From assembly GCA_947600345.1 (NCBI GenBank), contig CANQGC010000069.1:1-11863 (forward strand): a stretch of DNA of 11,863 nt, written 5' to 3'. A program made the translations under genes and the position numbers. Origin of the DNA: an uncultured Clostridia bacterium. Its GTDB lineage: Bacteria; Bacillota; Clostridia; Christensenellales; Aristaeellaceae. Shown here in pieces: positions 6,173 to 11,863 of the stretch. Within the stretch, counting starts at the first letter, position 1, and each line of letters opens with the position of its first letter. The notes beneath the pieces are model-generated. The model was not told the DNA's origin. It saw only the letters and a list, made by a program, of their open reading frames with translations, and did no database searches.

Positions 6173-6566
6173 GAGTTAGTGGCGGCTACTTTTAAATCGG
6201 GGAAGCTTCGCTTCCCCTCATAAAAGGCGCGCCGCCGCGGCCCGCGGTATGGGGGCGATGGGGCGTTGGTGCGCTTGGCCGAATCATTGGATGGATACCG
6301 CGGGCCGCCCCTGAGCGTTGCCTTTCTCTCTAACCCGCAACCGCCTACCTGGGCGCAACCTCTGGGGCCACGCTGGGCGCTGCCCAGACCTGCCAAGGAA
6401 CCTGAGGTTCCTTGGATTCTCCCTTCTGCTGCCGCGCTGGGAGCGCAGCCTTGCATCTCAAGCCGCAGCTACCTACCTGAGCGCAACCTCTGGGGCTACG
6501 CTGGGCGCTGCCCAGACCTGCCAAGGAACCTGAGGTTCCTTGGATTCTCCCTTTGCTGCCGCGCTG
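6173..6566 (+). repeat. Composite intergenic hairpin element, copy C (rearranged)
   Basis: Same module order as copy A from GAGTTAGTGGCGG (6173-6185), but altered. The long hairpin (6189-6226) has a damaged right arm, with only 8 bp next to the TTC loop and a few outer pairs left. The 14-nt arms (6237-6250 / 6295-6308) are intact around a 44-nt core. The CTYAAGGGAC hairpin present in copies A and B is missing. The distal half is present twice in tandem (see 6313-6566). It lies between the convergent aroE and hpf genes and reads toward the hpf 3' end. Confidence 0.85.
6313..6566 (+). repeat. Tandem duplication of the distal half of copy C, period 128 bp
   Basis: Unit 1 (6313-6440) and unit 2 (6441-6566) align from a GAGCG start through CTGGGC-GCT-GCCCAG (6373-6387 and 6501-6515) and the CCAAGG/CCTTGG palindrome (6393-6415 and 6521-6543) to GCTGCCGCGCTG. 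Landmarks are exactly 128 bp apart. Differences cluster in the first third; the hairpin parts are identical. Confidence 0.88.
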
Positions 6567-6594
6567 TCCCGCAACCTTTCGTTGCCAAAACGCA

Positions 6595-6629
6595 GAAATC
6601 CTGCCCTCGGATCTATGGGGCAGGATTTC
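6595..6629. repeat. Hairpin with 11-nt loop, first of a pair
   Basis: Stem GAAATCCTGCCC (6595-6606) pairs perfectly with 6618-6629 across the 11-nt loop TCGGATCTATG. The sequence GTCGC follows the stem. Compare 6668-6704. Confidence 0.82.
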
Positions 6630-6667
6630 GTCGCTCCGCACTATGGTTCCTTTAGAAACGTACCGCA

Positions 6668-6704
6668 GGACTTTGGGCCCTCTAATCTATGGGGCCCAAA
6701 GTCC
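6668..6704. repeat. Hairpin with nearly the same 11-nt loop, second of a pair
   Basis: Stem GGACTTTGGGCCC (6668-6680) pairs perfectly with 6692-6704 across the loop TCTAATCTATG, which matches the first hairpin's loop at 9 of 11 positions. GTCGC follows here too. Apart from the loop-closing CCC/GGG the stem is unrelated to that at 6595-6629. It lies 42 bp from the hpf stop codon and might also end hpf transcription, though no U tract follows on that strand. Confidence 0.82.
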
Positions 6705-6745
6705 GTCGCCCCAACGGCGAAGCAGATGGCCGGCGGCCCCGCCGC

Positions 6746-7264
6746 CTAGTCGGGCTGGAGGAGGCCGTAGGTGCCGTCCTTGCGGCGGTAGAGGACGTTC
6801 ATGGTCTCGTTGTCCTCGTTCTGGAAGAGGAAGAAGTCGTGGCCGAGCAGCTCCATCTGCGTGATGGCGTCCTCGACGGACATGGGCTTGACCGAGAACT
6901 TCTTCACGCGCACCACATCGTAGCTCTGCTCCTCGTAGGCCGCCTCGGGCGCGGCCTCCACCTCCGTCGGGCGGATGCGCTTCTCGAGCTTCGTGCGATG
7001 GCGGCGAATCTGGCTCTCCAGCTTGTCGACCGCGCGGTCGATGGAGAGGTACATGTCGTTGGAGGACTCCTCCGCGCGCAACATCACGCCCCCGGCGTTC
7101 ACCGTGATCTCCGCGATGTTGCGCGCACCCTTCTGTACCTTGAAGCGGATGGTGGCCTCGGGCTCGTCGCGGAAGTAGCGCTCGAGCTTCGAAAGCTTCT
7201 TCTCAGCGCGGGACTTCAGGCTGTCCGAGACGGCCATGTCCTTGCTCGCGTAGATATACTTCAT
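6746..7264 (-). CDS. hpf: Ribosome hibernation promoting factor, long form
   Basis: A 172-residue long-type HPF. Such proteins bind the 30S subunit near the mRNA and tRNA channel in slow growth, and the C-terminal domain pairs two ribosomes into inactive 100S dimers. The N-terminal S30AE domain spans about residues 1-98 (MKYIYASKDM start, EKKLSKLERYF, then DMYLSIDRAVDKLE and basic IRRHRTKLEKRIR). A short acidic linker (about 101-115) leads to the C-terminal dimerisation domain (about 117-171: VVRVKKFSVKPMSVEDAI, LLGHDFFLFQN, VLYRRKDGTYGLLQP). The start is fixed by AAAGGAG (7274-7280) 9 nt upstream; an out-of-frame ATG at 7269-7271 is too close to it. It lies 101 bp downstream of topB on the same strand; no convincing separate promoter was found, only a weak TAATAC-like -10. 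Its 3' side faces the hairpin mosaic. Confidence 0.94.
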   Translation of the reverse strand: MKYIYASKDMAVSDSLKSRAEKKLSKLERYFRDEPEATIRFKVQKGARNIAEITVNAGGVMLRAEESSNDMYLSIDRAVDKLESQIRRHRTKLEKRIRPTEVEAAPEAAYEEQSYDVVRVKKFSVKPMSVEDAITQMELLGHDFFLFQNEDNETMNVLYRRKDGTYGLLQPD

Positions 7265-7300
7265 GGTTCATCGCTCCTTTATGTTCAAATCGGCGCACCG

Positions 7301-7335
7301 GATCGCGGCGCTCCTTCCGAAGGGAAACCGCGATC
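7301..7335 (-). promoter_or_regulatory. Hairpin between topB and hpf
   Basis: GATCGCGG (7301-7308) pairs with CCGCGATC (7328-7335), with a second small stem CCTTC / GAAGG inside. There is no U tract, so it is either a weak terminator or processing site after topB, or a structured leader of hpf. On the hpf strand the inner stem contains AAGGAG, a decoy SD-like sequence. Confidence 0.5.
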
Positions 7336-7365
7336 ATTGCCGTAGTATTAAGATTCTACACAAGC

Positions 7366-9264
7366 TTAACCTTTTCCTGCCTGTGGCGAGATTTTTTTCT
7401 TGCGCGCCGCAGGCTTCGGCGCCGGACGCTTCGCCTGGCCCTTCGCCGGGAATTCGTCCTCGAACTCCACGCTCGGGCTCGCCGCCTTCGCCGCGTCCAC
7501 CAGGAAGATCGAGAACTTGTTGATGCCGTCCAGGAAGCGCGCAGACTTCGCGCCGCGCAGCTGGGGATCGGCGAAGCCCGCCATCGCCGAGAGCGCCTTC
7601 TCCCACTTGCCGGTGGTCACGGCGCTGGCGATCTGCTCCGGCACGATGGCGATGAGCTTCCTGCCCTTCTCCGTGGAGACCAGCGCCTTGCCGCTGCGCC
7701 GGGCGTAGCCCATCTGGATCAGCCGCTCGATGGTGGCGGCGCGGGTCGCGGGCGTGCCCAGGCCGGAGTCCTTCATCGACTCCCGCAGCGCCTCGTCCTC
7801 GATGTCCCGCCCGGCGTTCTCCATCATCTTGAGGATCGAGGCGTCGGTGTGGCGCTGGGGCGGCGTGGTCTTGCTCTCCTTGACGGACACCTTCTGCGCC
7901 GTGCGCCGCTCCCCCACCTTCAGCTTCGGCAGCGTGACCTCGCCCTTTTTGGGCTTGTCGCTGCCCAGCACCGCGCGCCAGCCCGGGGCGATGGGCGCGT
8001 TGCCGGTGGACTTGAAGTCGTGGTCGTTGACGCGGGTCACCAGCTTCTCGGCCTCGTACTCGTAGTTCGGGTAGTGGGCGGCGATCAGCTGCCGCACCGC
8101 CAGATCGTAGATGTTGCGCTCGTCCTGCGCCAGCGAGGCGAGGTTCGGCTTCTTCTCCGTGGGCACGATGGCGTGGTGGTCGCTGATCTTGGAGTTGTCG
8201 TAGAAGCGCTTTAGGTGCATCTCCGGGTTCATCTCCGGCGCGGAGACCAGCGAGGCGTAGGGCTCGGGCAGCTTGGAGAGCACCGCGCGCACCTTGGGCG
8301 CCATGTCGTCGGGCAGGTAGCGGCTGTCGGTGCGGGGATAGGTCAGCAGCTTGTGGCGCTCGTAGAGGGTCTGGGCCAGCTTGAGCGTCCTGTCCGCCGA
8401 GTAGCCGAAGCGCTGGTTCGCCTCCCGCTGCAGGCTGGTCAGGTCGAACAGCTGGGGCGGCGGCACGCGCTTGCGCTCGGCCTCGCTCTGGATCACCTCG
8501 CCCTCGCGCTTGACGACCTCGGACTTCACCTTCTCCGCCAGCTCCTTCGTGGGGGCGCGGGAATCCTTCGTCTCCGGGTTCTGCCAGACGCCCTCGTAGT
8601 CGCCGAAGTTGGCGCGAACCTCCCAGTACTGCTGGGGCACGAAGTTCTCGATCTCCAGGTCGCGCTTGACGATCAGGTTGAGCGTCGGCGTCTGCACCCG
8701 GCCGATGGACAGGTGGGCGTTGTAGCGGAGCGAGTAGGCCCGGCTGGCGTTCATGCCCACGAGCCAGTCGGCGACGCTGCGGCAGCGGGCGCTCTCGTAG
8801 AGGGCGTCGTAGTCGGAGTCTGGGCGCAGGGAGGCGAAGCCCGCGCGGATGGCGGCGTCGGTCATCGACGAGATCCACAGCCGCTCCACGGGCTTCGCGC
8901 AGCCGGAGAGGCGGTAGATGTAGCGGAAGATCAGCTCGCCCTCCCGGGCCGAGTCCGTGGCGCAGATCACCGAGTCGATGCGCTTCGAGCACAGCAGCTT
9001 GCGCACGACCTCGTACTGGCGCTTCGTGTCGGGCAGCGCCTTGAGGGGGATTTCGGCGGGGAGCATCGGCAAATCGTCCATACGCCACTTCTGCCAGCGC
9101 GCGTCCACCTCGCCCGGCTCGCACAGCGAAACCAGGTGGCCCAGCGCCCAGGTGATCACGTACTCCTCGCCGTAGAGGTAGCCCTCGCCCCGCTCCTTCA
9201 CGCCCAGCACCCGGGCGATGTCCTTCGCCACGGAGGGCTTCTCCGCGACGATCAGCTTCTTCAT
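7366..9264 (-). CDS. topB: DNA topoisomerase III (type IA)
   Basis: A 632-residue type IA topoisomerase, which cuts one strand, holds the end on a tyrosine and passes the other strand, acting in decatenation and recombination intermediates. Toprim domain at the N terminus: VAEKPS with E8, and ATDSAREGELIF (102-113) with D104 and E108. The usual second aspartate of the DxD pair is A106; the first Asp and the glutamates remain. GRVQTPTL (188-195) and the active site TYPRTDSR (308-315, nucleophile Y309) follow, then HHAIVPTE (363-370) and the DSGLGTPATRAATIE motif (499-513). The C terminus is a short Lys/Ala/Pro-rich tail with no zinc fingers. ATG 9264 is chosen because CCCCTCC (9272-9278; GGAGGGG on the coding strand) is 7 nt upstream and the Toprim motif begins at once; the frame is open to 9411 but without support. 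It is divergent from the SDR gene and upstream of hpf. Confidence 0.94.
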   Translation of the reverse strand: MKKLIVAEKPSVAKDIARVLGVKERGEGYLYGEEYVITWALGHLVSLCEPGEVDARWQKWRMDDLPMLPAEIPLKALPDTKRQYEVVRKLLCSKRIDSVICATDSAREGELIFRYIYRLSGCAKPVERLWISSMTDAAIRAGFASLRPDSDYDALYESARCRSVADWLVGMNASRAYSLRYNAHLSIGRVQTPTLNLIVKRDLEIENFVPQQYWEVRANFGDYEGVWQNPETKDSRAPTKELAEKVKSEVVKREGEVIQSEAERKRVPPPQLFDLTSLQREANQRFGYSADRTLKLAQTLYERHKLLTYPRTDSRYLPDDMAPKVRAVLSKLPEPYASLVSAPEMNPEMHLKRFYDNSKISDHHAIVPTEKKPNLASLAQDERNIYDLAVRQLIAAHYPNYEYEAEKLVTRVNDHDFKSTGNAPIAPGWRAVLGSDKPKKGEVTLPKLKVGERRTAQKVSVKESKTTPPQRHTDASILKMMENAGRDIEDEALRESMKDSGLGTPATRAATIERLIQMGYARRSGKALVSTEKGRKLIAIVPEQIASAVTTGKWEKALSAMAGFADPQLRGAKSARFLDGINKFSIFLVDAAKAASPSVEFEDEFPAKGQAKRPAPKPAARKKKISPQAGKG

Positions 9265-9285
9265 CCGCCATCCCCTCCGCCCTCT

Positions 9286-9314
9286 ATGATAGCAGTTCCC
9301 GCGCGGAGTTGCAA
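9286..9314 (-). promoter_or_regulatory. Sigma-A-type promoter for topB
   Basis: Reading the minus strand: TTGCAA (9309-9314), a 17-nt spacer and TATCAT (9286-9291). The spacing is ideal, and the -10 lies just upstream of the RBS, giving a very short leader. Confidence 0.75.
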
Positions 9315-9345
9315 GCGCGAAGCCGATAATTTGCGCCGCCGGGGC

Positions 9346-9374
9346 TTGTATCTTCCCTCGTTTTGTGATACAAT
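9346..9374 (+). promoter_or_regulatory. Sigma-A-type promoter for the SDR gene
   Basis: TTGTAT (9346-9351), a 17-nt spacer and TACAAT (9369-9374), with TGA before the -10 (extended -10). The leader is about 60 nt and contains a TATATATA run flanked by GGGAGA and TCTTCC, which could pair. Confidence 0.77.
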
Positions 9375-9440
9375 GGTAATTAGAAGGGAGAGTATATATA
9401 TCTTCCTCCAACGACGCGAAAGACGGGGTGCTTCGAGCGA

Positions 9441-10169
9441 ATGGCGCGCACGGATTTTTCGGGCAGGGTCGCGCTGCTGACCGGCGCGGGCGGCGGCATC
9501 GGCCGTTCGCTGGCGCGGATGCTGGGCGGGCTCGGCTTCGAGCTGGCGCTGGTGGGCAGGAGCGAAGAGAAGCTGCGCGCGGCGGCGGAGTATGCCGGGC
9601 GCGCGCAGCGGGCGCTGCTGCTCCCGGGCGATCTCATGGAGCGAGGCTTCCTGGAGGGCGTCGTGGACCGGGTGCTGGAGCGCTTCGGCCGCCTGGACGC
9701 GCTGATCAACAACGCCGGTATCTGCTTCTCCAAGCCGCTGGAGGAGACCGGCTACGGCGAGCTGGACGCCATGATGAAGACCAACGTGCTCGCGCCCTAC
9801 ATCCTCTGCCGGGACGCCATCGCGTCGCTGCGGGAATCCGACTGCGCCACCATCGTCAACATCGGCTCGGTGGTGAGCCACGCGGGCTACGTGGGCCAGT
9901 CCGCCTACGGCGCGGCCAAGCACGCGCTGCTGGGCATGACCAAGGCGCTGGCGGCGGAGGTCTACCAGCAGGGCATCCGGGTGCACATCCTCTGCCCGGG
10001 CGCGGTGAACACCGGCATGGCGCGAATCATCTCCCGGCCGGGCATGGACATGGACGCGCTGATCTCCCCGGAGGACATCGCCGACGTGACCGAATTTCTG
10101 CTGACGCACCGGGGCAACGCCGTGATCGACGAGGTGCGCCTGCACCGCGCGGGCAAGCAGCCCTTCTGA
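9441..10169 (+). CDS. Short-chain dehydrogenase/reductase (classical SDR)
   Basis: A 242-residue cytoplasmic NAD(P)-dependent oxidoreductase. Motifs: TGAGGGIG cofactor loop (14-21), GDL (63-65), NNAG (90-93), N115, catalytic S143, and Y156-x3-K160 in YGAAK, then PG near 186-187 and NTGM (190-193). R40 at the end of the second strand (LVGR) points to NADP(H). The family covers FabG-like ketoreductases and sugar or steroid alcohol dehydrogenases; the substrate cannot be told from sequence, and no fatty acid or polyketide genes are adjacent. The start has only a weak, wobble-paired SD, GGGGTG (9424-9429), 11 nt upstream; no better in-frame start is seen. The 86-bp gap to the L,D-transpeptidase has TATAAT-like boxes, so the two need not be co-transcribed. 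Confidence 0.88.
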   Translation: MARTDFSGRVALLTGAGGGIGRSLARMLGGLGFELALVGRSEEKLRAAAEYAGRAQRALLLPGDLMERGFLEGVVDRVLERFGRLDALINNAGICFSKPLEETGYGELDAMMKTNVLAPYILCRDAIASLRESDCATIVNIGSVVSHAGYVGQSAYGAAKHALLGMTKALAAEVYQQGIRVHILCPGAVNTGMARIISRPGMDMDALISPEDIADVTEFLLTHRGNAVIDEVRLHRAGKQPF

Positions 10170-10188
10170 GCAGCGGCCAGGCTTCTAT

Positions 10189-10219
10189 CTATAATCTATC
10201 GCACTATAAATCTATTGCA
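10189..10219 (+). promoter_or_regulatory. Imperfect direct repeat with -10-like boxes before the L,D-transpeptidase
   Basis: CTATAATCTATCGCA (10189-10203) is followed at once by CTATAAATCTATTGCA (10204-10219). Each unit contains a -10-like box, TATAAT at 10190-10195 and TATAAA at 10205-10210. Neither has a good -35 at 17 nt. The pair could be two start points or a tandem operator. The RBS AAAGGAAGG (10236-10244) follows. Confidence 0.5.
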
Positions 10220-10255
10220 TTCGCATATCGACGACAAAGGAAGGGTGGTTTCAAG

Positions 10256-11578
10256 ATGAAACGTATCTTCTGCGCGCTGCTGGCGCTGTGCCTGCTGCTG
10301 ATGGCCGCGCTGCCCGCGCTGGCGCTGACCGGCGAGGAGGCGCTGGGGCTCACGACCGCCACCGAAGCCGGCGAGGACGGCGCGCGCTATCCCACGCTGC
10401 GCCTGGGCTCCAAGGACGGCGACGACGCCGGCGCCTACGTGGTGCTGCTGCAGAACCGCCTGGCTGAGCTGGGCTACCTCAACGGCGGGGCGGACGGCTC
10501 CTTCGGGCAGGCGACCGAGAGCGCGCTGATCAGCTTCCAGGAGACCAATCAGATCACGCCCACCGGCATCGCCGACAGCATGACCCAGTCCGTGCTCTTC
10601 GCGGACACCGCCAAGCGCGCCGAGAGCCGCAACGTGGCGAACAACGAGGTGCTGCGCGTGCAGCAGGCGCTGGGCCGCTGGGGCTTCATGACCGGCACGC
10701 CCGACGGCCTCGACGGCGACAACACCCGCGTCGGCGTGGCGAAGTTCAAGAGCTACATATCCACCGACCCGCGCTACGCGGCCTATGCCACGCCCACGCC
10801 CGAGCCCTCCGCCACGCTCGCCCCCGGCGAGCAGCCCCTGGCGGTGGACGTTCCGCTGTCCTCGGGCATCACCGTCAACGGCTTCGACGGAGAGATCACC
10901 GACGAGGTGCGGAACTTCGTGGACGGCGTGTACTCTTTCCAGGTCTACCGCTCCACGGTGCAGAAGGGCAACGACGGCGAGGAGGTCTGGCGCGTCCAGC
11001 GCAGGCTCCAGCAGCTGAACTACCTCTACAAGCCCGACGGCAACTTCGGCTCGCTCACGGAGCTGGCGCTGAAGTACTTCCAGGCGAAGAGCGGCCTGCA
11101 GCAGACCGGCATCGCCGACGAGGCCACGCAGCTCAAGCTGTTCTCCCCGGACGCCCTGCAGTCGGAGGAGTACGTGTTCCCCTACAAGATCGGCTGCAGC
11201 ATCAGCAAGCAGCGCGTCTACATCTACGGCTGGGACGGCAGCGGCTACAATCTGGACGTGGGCTCCTGCAAATGCTCCACCGGCAAGCCCGGCTATGACA
11301 CGCCCAAGGGCACCTATCAGTCCGGCGGCAAGTGCACCAGCGGCATGTGGTACTACTTCAAGGACTACGGCAGCTACGCCAAGTACGCGACGCGCATCGT
11401 GGGCGGCGTGCTGTTCCACTCGGTGCTGTTCGGCAACCACAAGGGCAGCAAGCCGACCAGCTCCTCCGTGCGCGCGCTGGGCAGCCGCGCCTCCCACGGC
11501 TGCGTGCGACTCCCCGTGGAGAATGCGAAGTGGATATTTGAAAATTGCCCGGAGGGCACAACAATAGTGATCTATTAA
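10256..11578 (+). CDS. Secreted L,D-transpeptidase (YkuD) with PG-binding repeats
   Basis: A 440-residue exported enzyme. Residues 1-23 are a signal peptide (MKR start, Leu/Ala core, ALA cut). PG_binding_1-type repeats lie at about 58-116 and 238-297, with a third, degenerate one at about 130-168; a Pro/Thr/Ser linker is at 179-190. The YkuD domain (about 307-440) ends with the signature SHGCVRLP: S413, H414, G415, catalytic C416 and R418, with H388 upstream. Such enzymes form 3-3 cross-links in peptidoglycan or anchor proteins to it, and are poorly inhibited by penicillins but sensitive to carbapenems. The reaction here is inferred from the domain. ATG 10256 is supported by AAAGGAAGG about 11 nt upstream and by the signal peptide. 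It shares its PG-binding repeats with the NlpC/P60 enzyme at 2899-5049, pointing to two proteins aimed at the same wall. Confidence 0.93.
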   Translation: MKRIFCALLALCLLLMAALPALALTGEEALGLTTATEAGEDGARYPTLRLGSKDGDDAGAYVVLLQNRLAELGYLNGGADGSFGQATESALISFQETNQITPTGIADSMTQSVLFADTAKRAESRNVANNEVLRVQQALGRWGFMTGTPDGLDGDNTRVGVAKFKSYISTDPRYAAYATPTPEPSATLAPGEQPLAVDVPLSSGITVNGFDGEITDEVRNFVDGVYSFQVYRSTVQKGNDGEEVWRVQRRLQQLNYLYKPDGNFGSLTELALKYFQAKSGLQQTGIADEATQLKLFSPDALQSEEYVFPYKIGCSISKQRVYIYGWDGSGYNLDVGSCKCSTGKPGYDTPKGTYQSGGKCTSGMWYYFKDYGSYAKYATRIVGGVLFHSVLFGNHKGSKPTSSSVRALGSRASHGCVRLPVENAKWIFENCPEGTTIVIY

Positions 11579-11591
11579 TGTAGCAAAGAAG

Positions 11592-11619
11592 GGGGCCGCA
11601 CAGCGGCCCCTTTTCTTTG
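11592..11619 (+). terminator. Intrinsic terminator after the L,D-transpeptidase
   Basis: GGGGCCGC (11592-11599), ACA loop, GCGGCCCC (11603-11610) and then TTTTCTTTG. It begins 13 bp after the stop codon; an A-rich stretch on the other side means it might also stop transcription from the right. Confidence 0.88.
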
Positions 11620-11637
11620 GAATTCTCCCCCTGTCCC

Positions 11638-11863
11638 CCGCCGCTTCGCGGCGGCATGGGTGCCCTGCCGGGCACATGGACGCCTCACGGCGTAGGGTTG
11701 CGCCTCACGGCGATGCCGCCTCACGGCGATGCCGCTTCGCGGCATGGAGTTCGGAATCCCCACTGGGGATTCCGGTCAGCGGCGGCCCTTTGGGCCGTCG
11801 CTGCTGCCTCACGGCAGGGGCCCCTCCCGGGGGGCCAAGGAGAGATGGGGAGCGTCAAGCGCT
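11638..11863. repeat. Array of about ten short hairpins at the right edge
   Basis: Small perfect or near-perfect stems follow each other with almost no space: 11638-11654 (TTC loop), 11660-11675 (TGCC), 11680-11693 (TCAC), 11701-11712 (TCAC), 11717-11728 (TCAC), 11729-11745 (TTC), 11752-11774 (ACT, 10-bp stem), 11777-11803 (TTT, 12-bp stem with one G-T), 11804-11817 (TCAC), 11819-11836 (GC-rich). AGCG / CGCT at 11851-11863 may be another, at the window edge. No gene is seen in 11579-11863. Confidence 0.8.

Noticed and set aside
141..6566. CRISPR array or phage attachment repeats
   Set aside because: Repeats are not regularly spaced, are palindromic and modular, and no cas, integrase or phage gene is present.
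141..6566. A complete insertion sequence
   Set aside because: No transposase frame, no clear target-site duplication around the copies; at most a non-autonomous element.
8215..9480. A 421-codon plus-strand frame opposite topB
   Set aside because: Antisense shadow; low-complexity composition, while topB shows every family motif and a proper RBS and promoter.

Overview
The window is a GC-rich (low-to-mid 60s percent by eye) stretch of bacterial chromosome. Strong GGAGG-type Shine-Dalgarno sequences, TTGnnn-17-TAnnnT promoters, a long-form hibernation factor, a secreted multi-SH3b NlpC/P60 enzyme and a YkuD-type L,D-transpeptidase suggest a single-membrane Firmicute, probably a high-GC member of the Clostridia of the gut or rumen type. 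That placement is inference; no rRNA or other phylogenetic marker is present.

Layout from left to right: 1-456 has no supported gene and carries repeat copy A; 457-1269 (-) is a PHP-family histidinol-phosphatase-like enzyme; 1408-2346 (+) is a D-2-hydroxyacid dehydrogenase, divergent from it; 2347-2898 holds repeat copy B, a C-rich tract and an AT-rich leader; 2899-5049 (+) is a secreted cell-wall hydrolase with five SH3b-like repeats, two peptidoglycan-binding domains and NlpC/P60; 5194-6051 (+) is a divergent AroE-family dehydrogenase; 6052-6745 is a gene-free mosaic of hairpins with repeat copy C; 6746-7264 (-) is hpf; 7366-9264 (-) is topB; 9441-10169 (+) is a short-chain dehydrogenase, divergent from topB; 10256-11578 (+) is a secreted L,D-transpeptidase; 11579-11863 is a terminator followed by an array of about ten tiny hairpins that runs off the edge.

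The genes are ordinary housekeeping and envelope genes, each mostly with its own promoter, and they form no obvious single pathway. The two exported proteins both act on peptidoglycan and share PG_binding_1-type domains: one cuts cell-wall peptides, the other makes 3-3 cross-links. hpf and topB lie in the same direction.

The unusual content is between the genes. A composite element of about 283 bp occurs three times (141-422, 2360-2643 inverted, 6173-6566), built of hairpin modules in fixed order: a boundary box GAGTTAGTGGCGG, a long hairpin, a 14-bp inverted repeat around a 43-44 nt core, a CTGGGC/GCCCAG hairpin, an optional CTYAAGGGAC hairpin, and a CCAAGG/CCTTGG palindrome. Between copies, stem sequences change on both arms together, so structure is kept while sequence drifts. 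In all three copies the same end faces the 3' end of a neighbouring gene. Two further hairpins near hpf share an 11-nt loop but have unrelated stems, and the right-edge array repeats TCAC and TTC loops on differing stems. No transposase or other mobility protein is in the window. This hairpin mosaic is the best candidate here for something undescribed.
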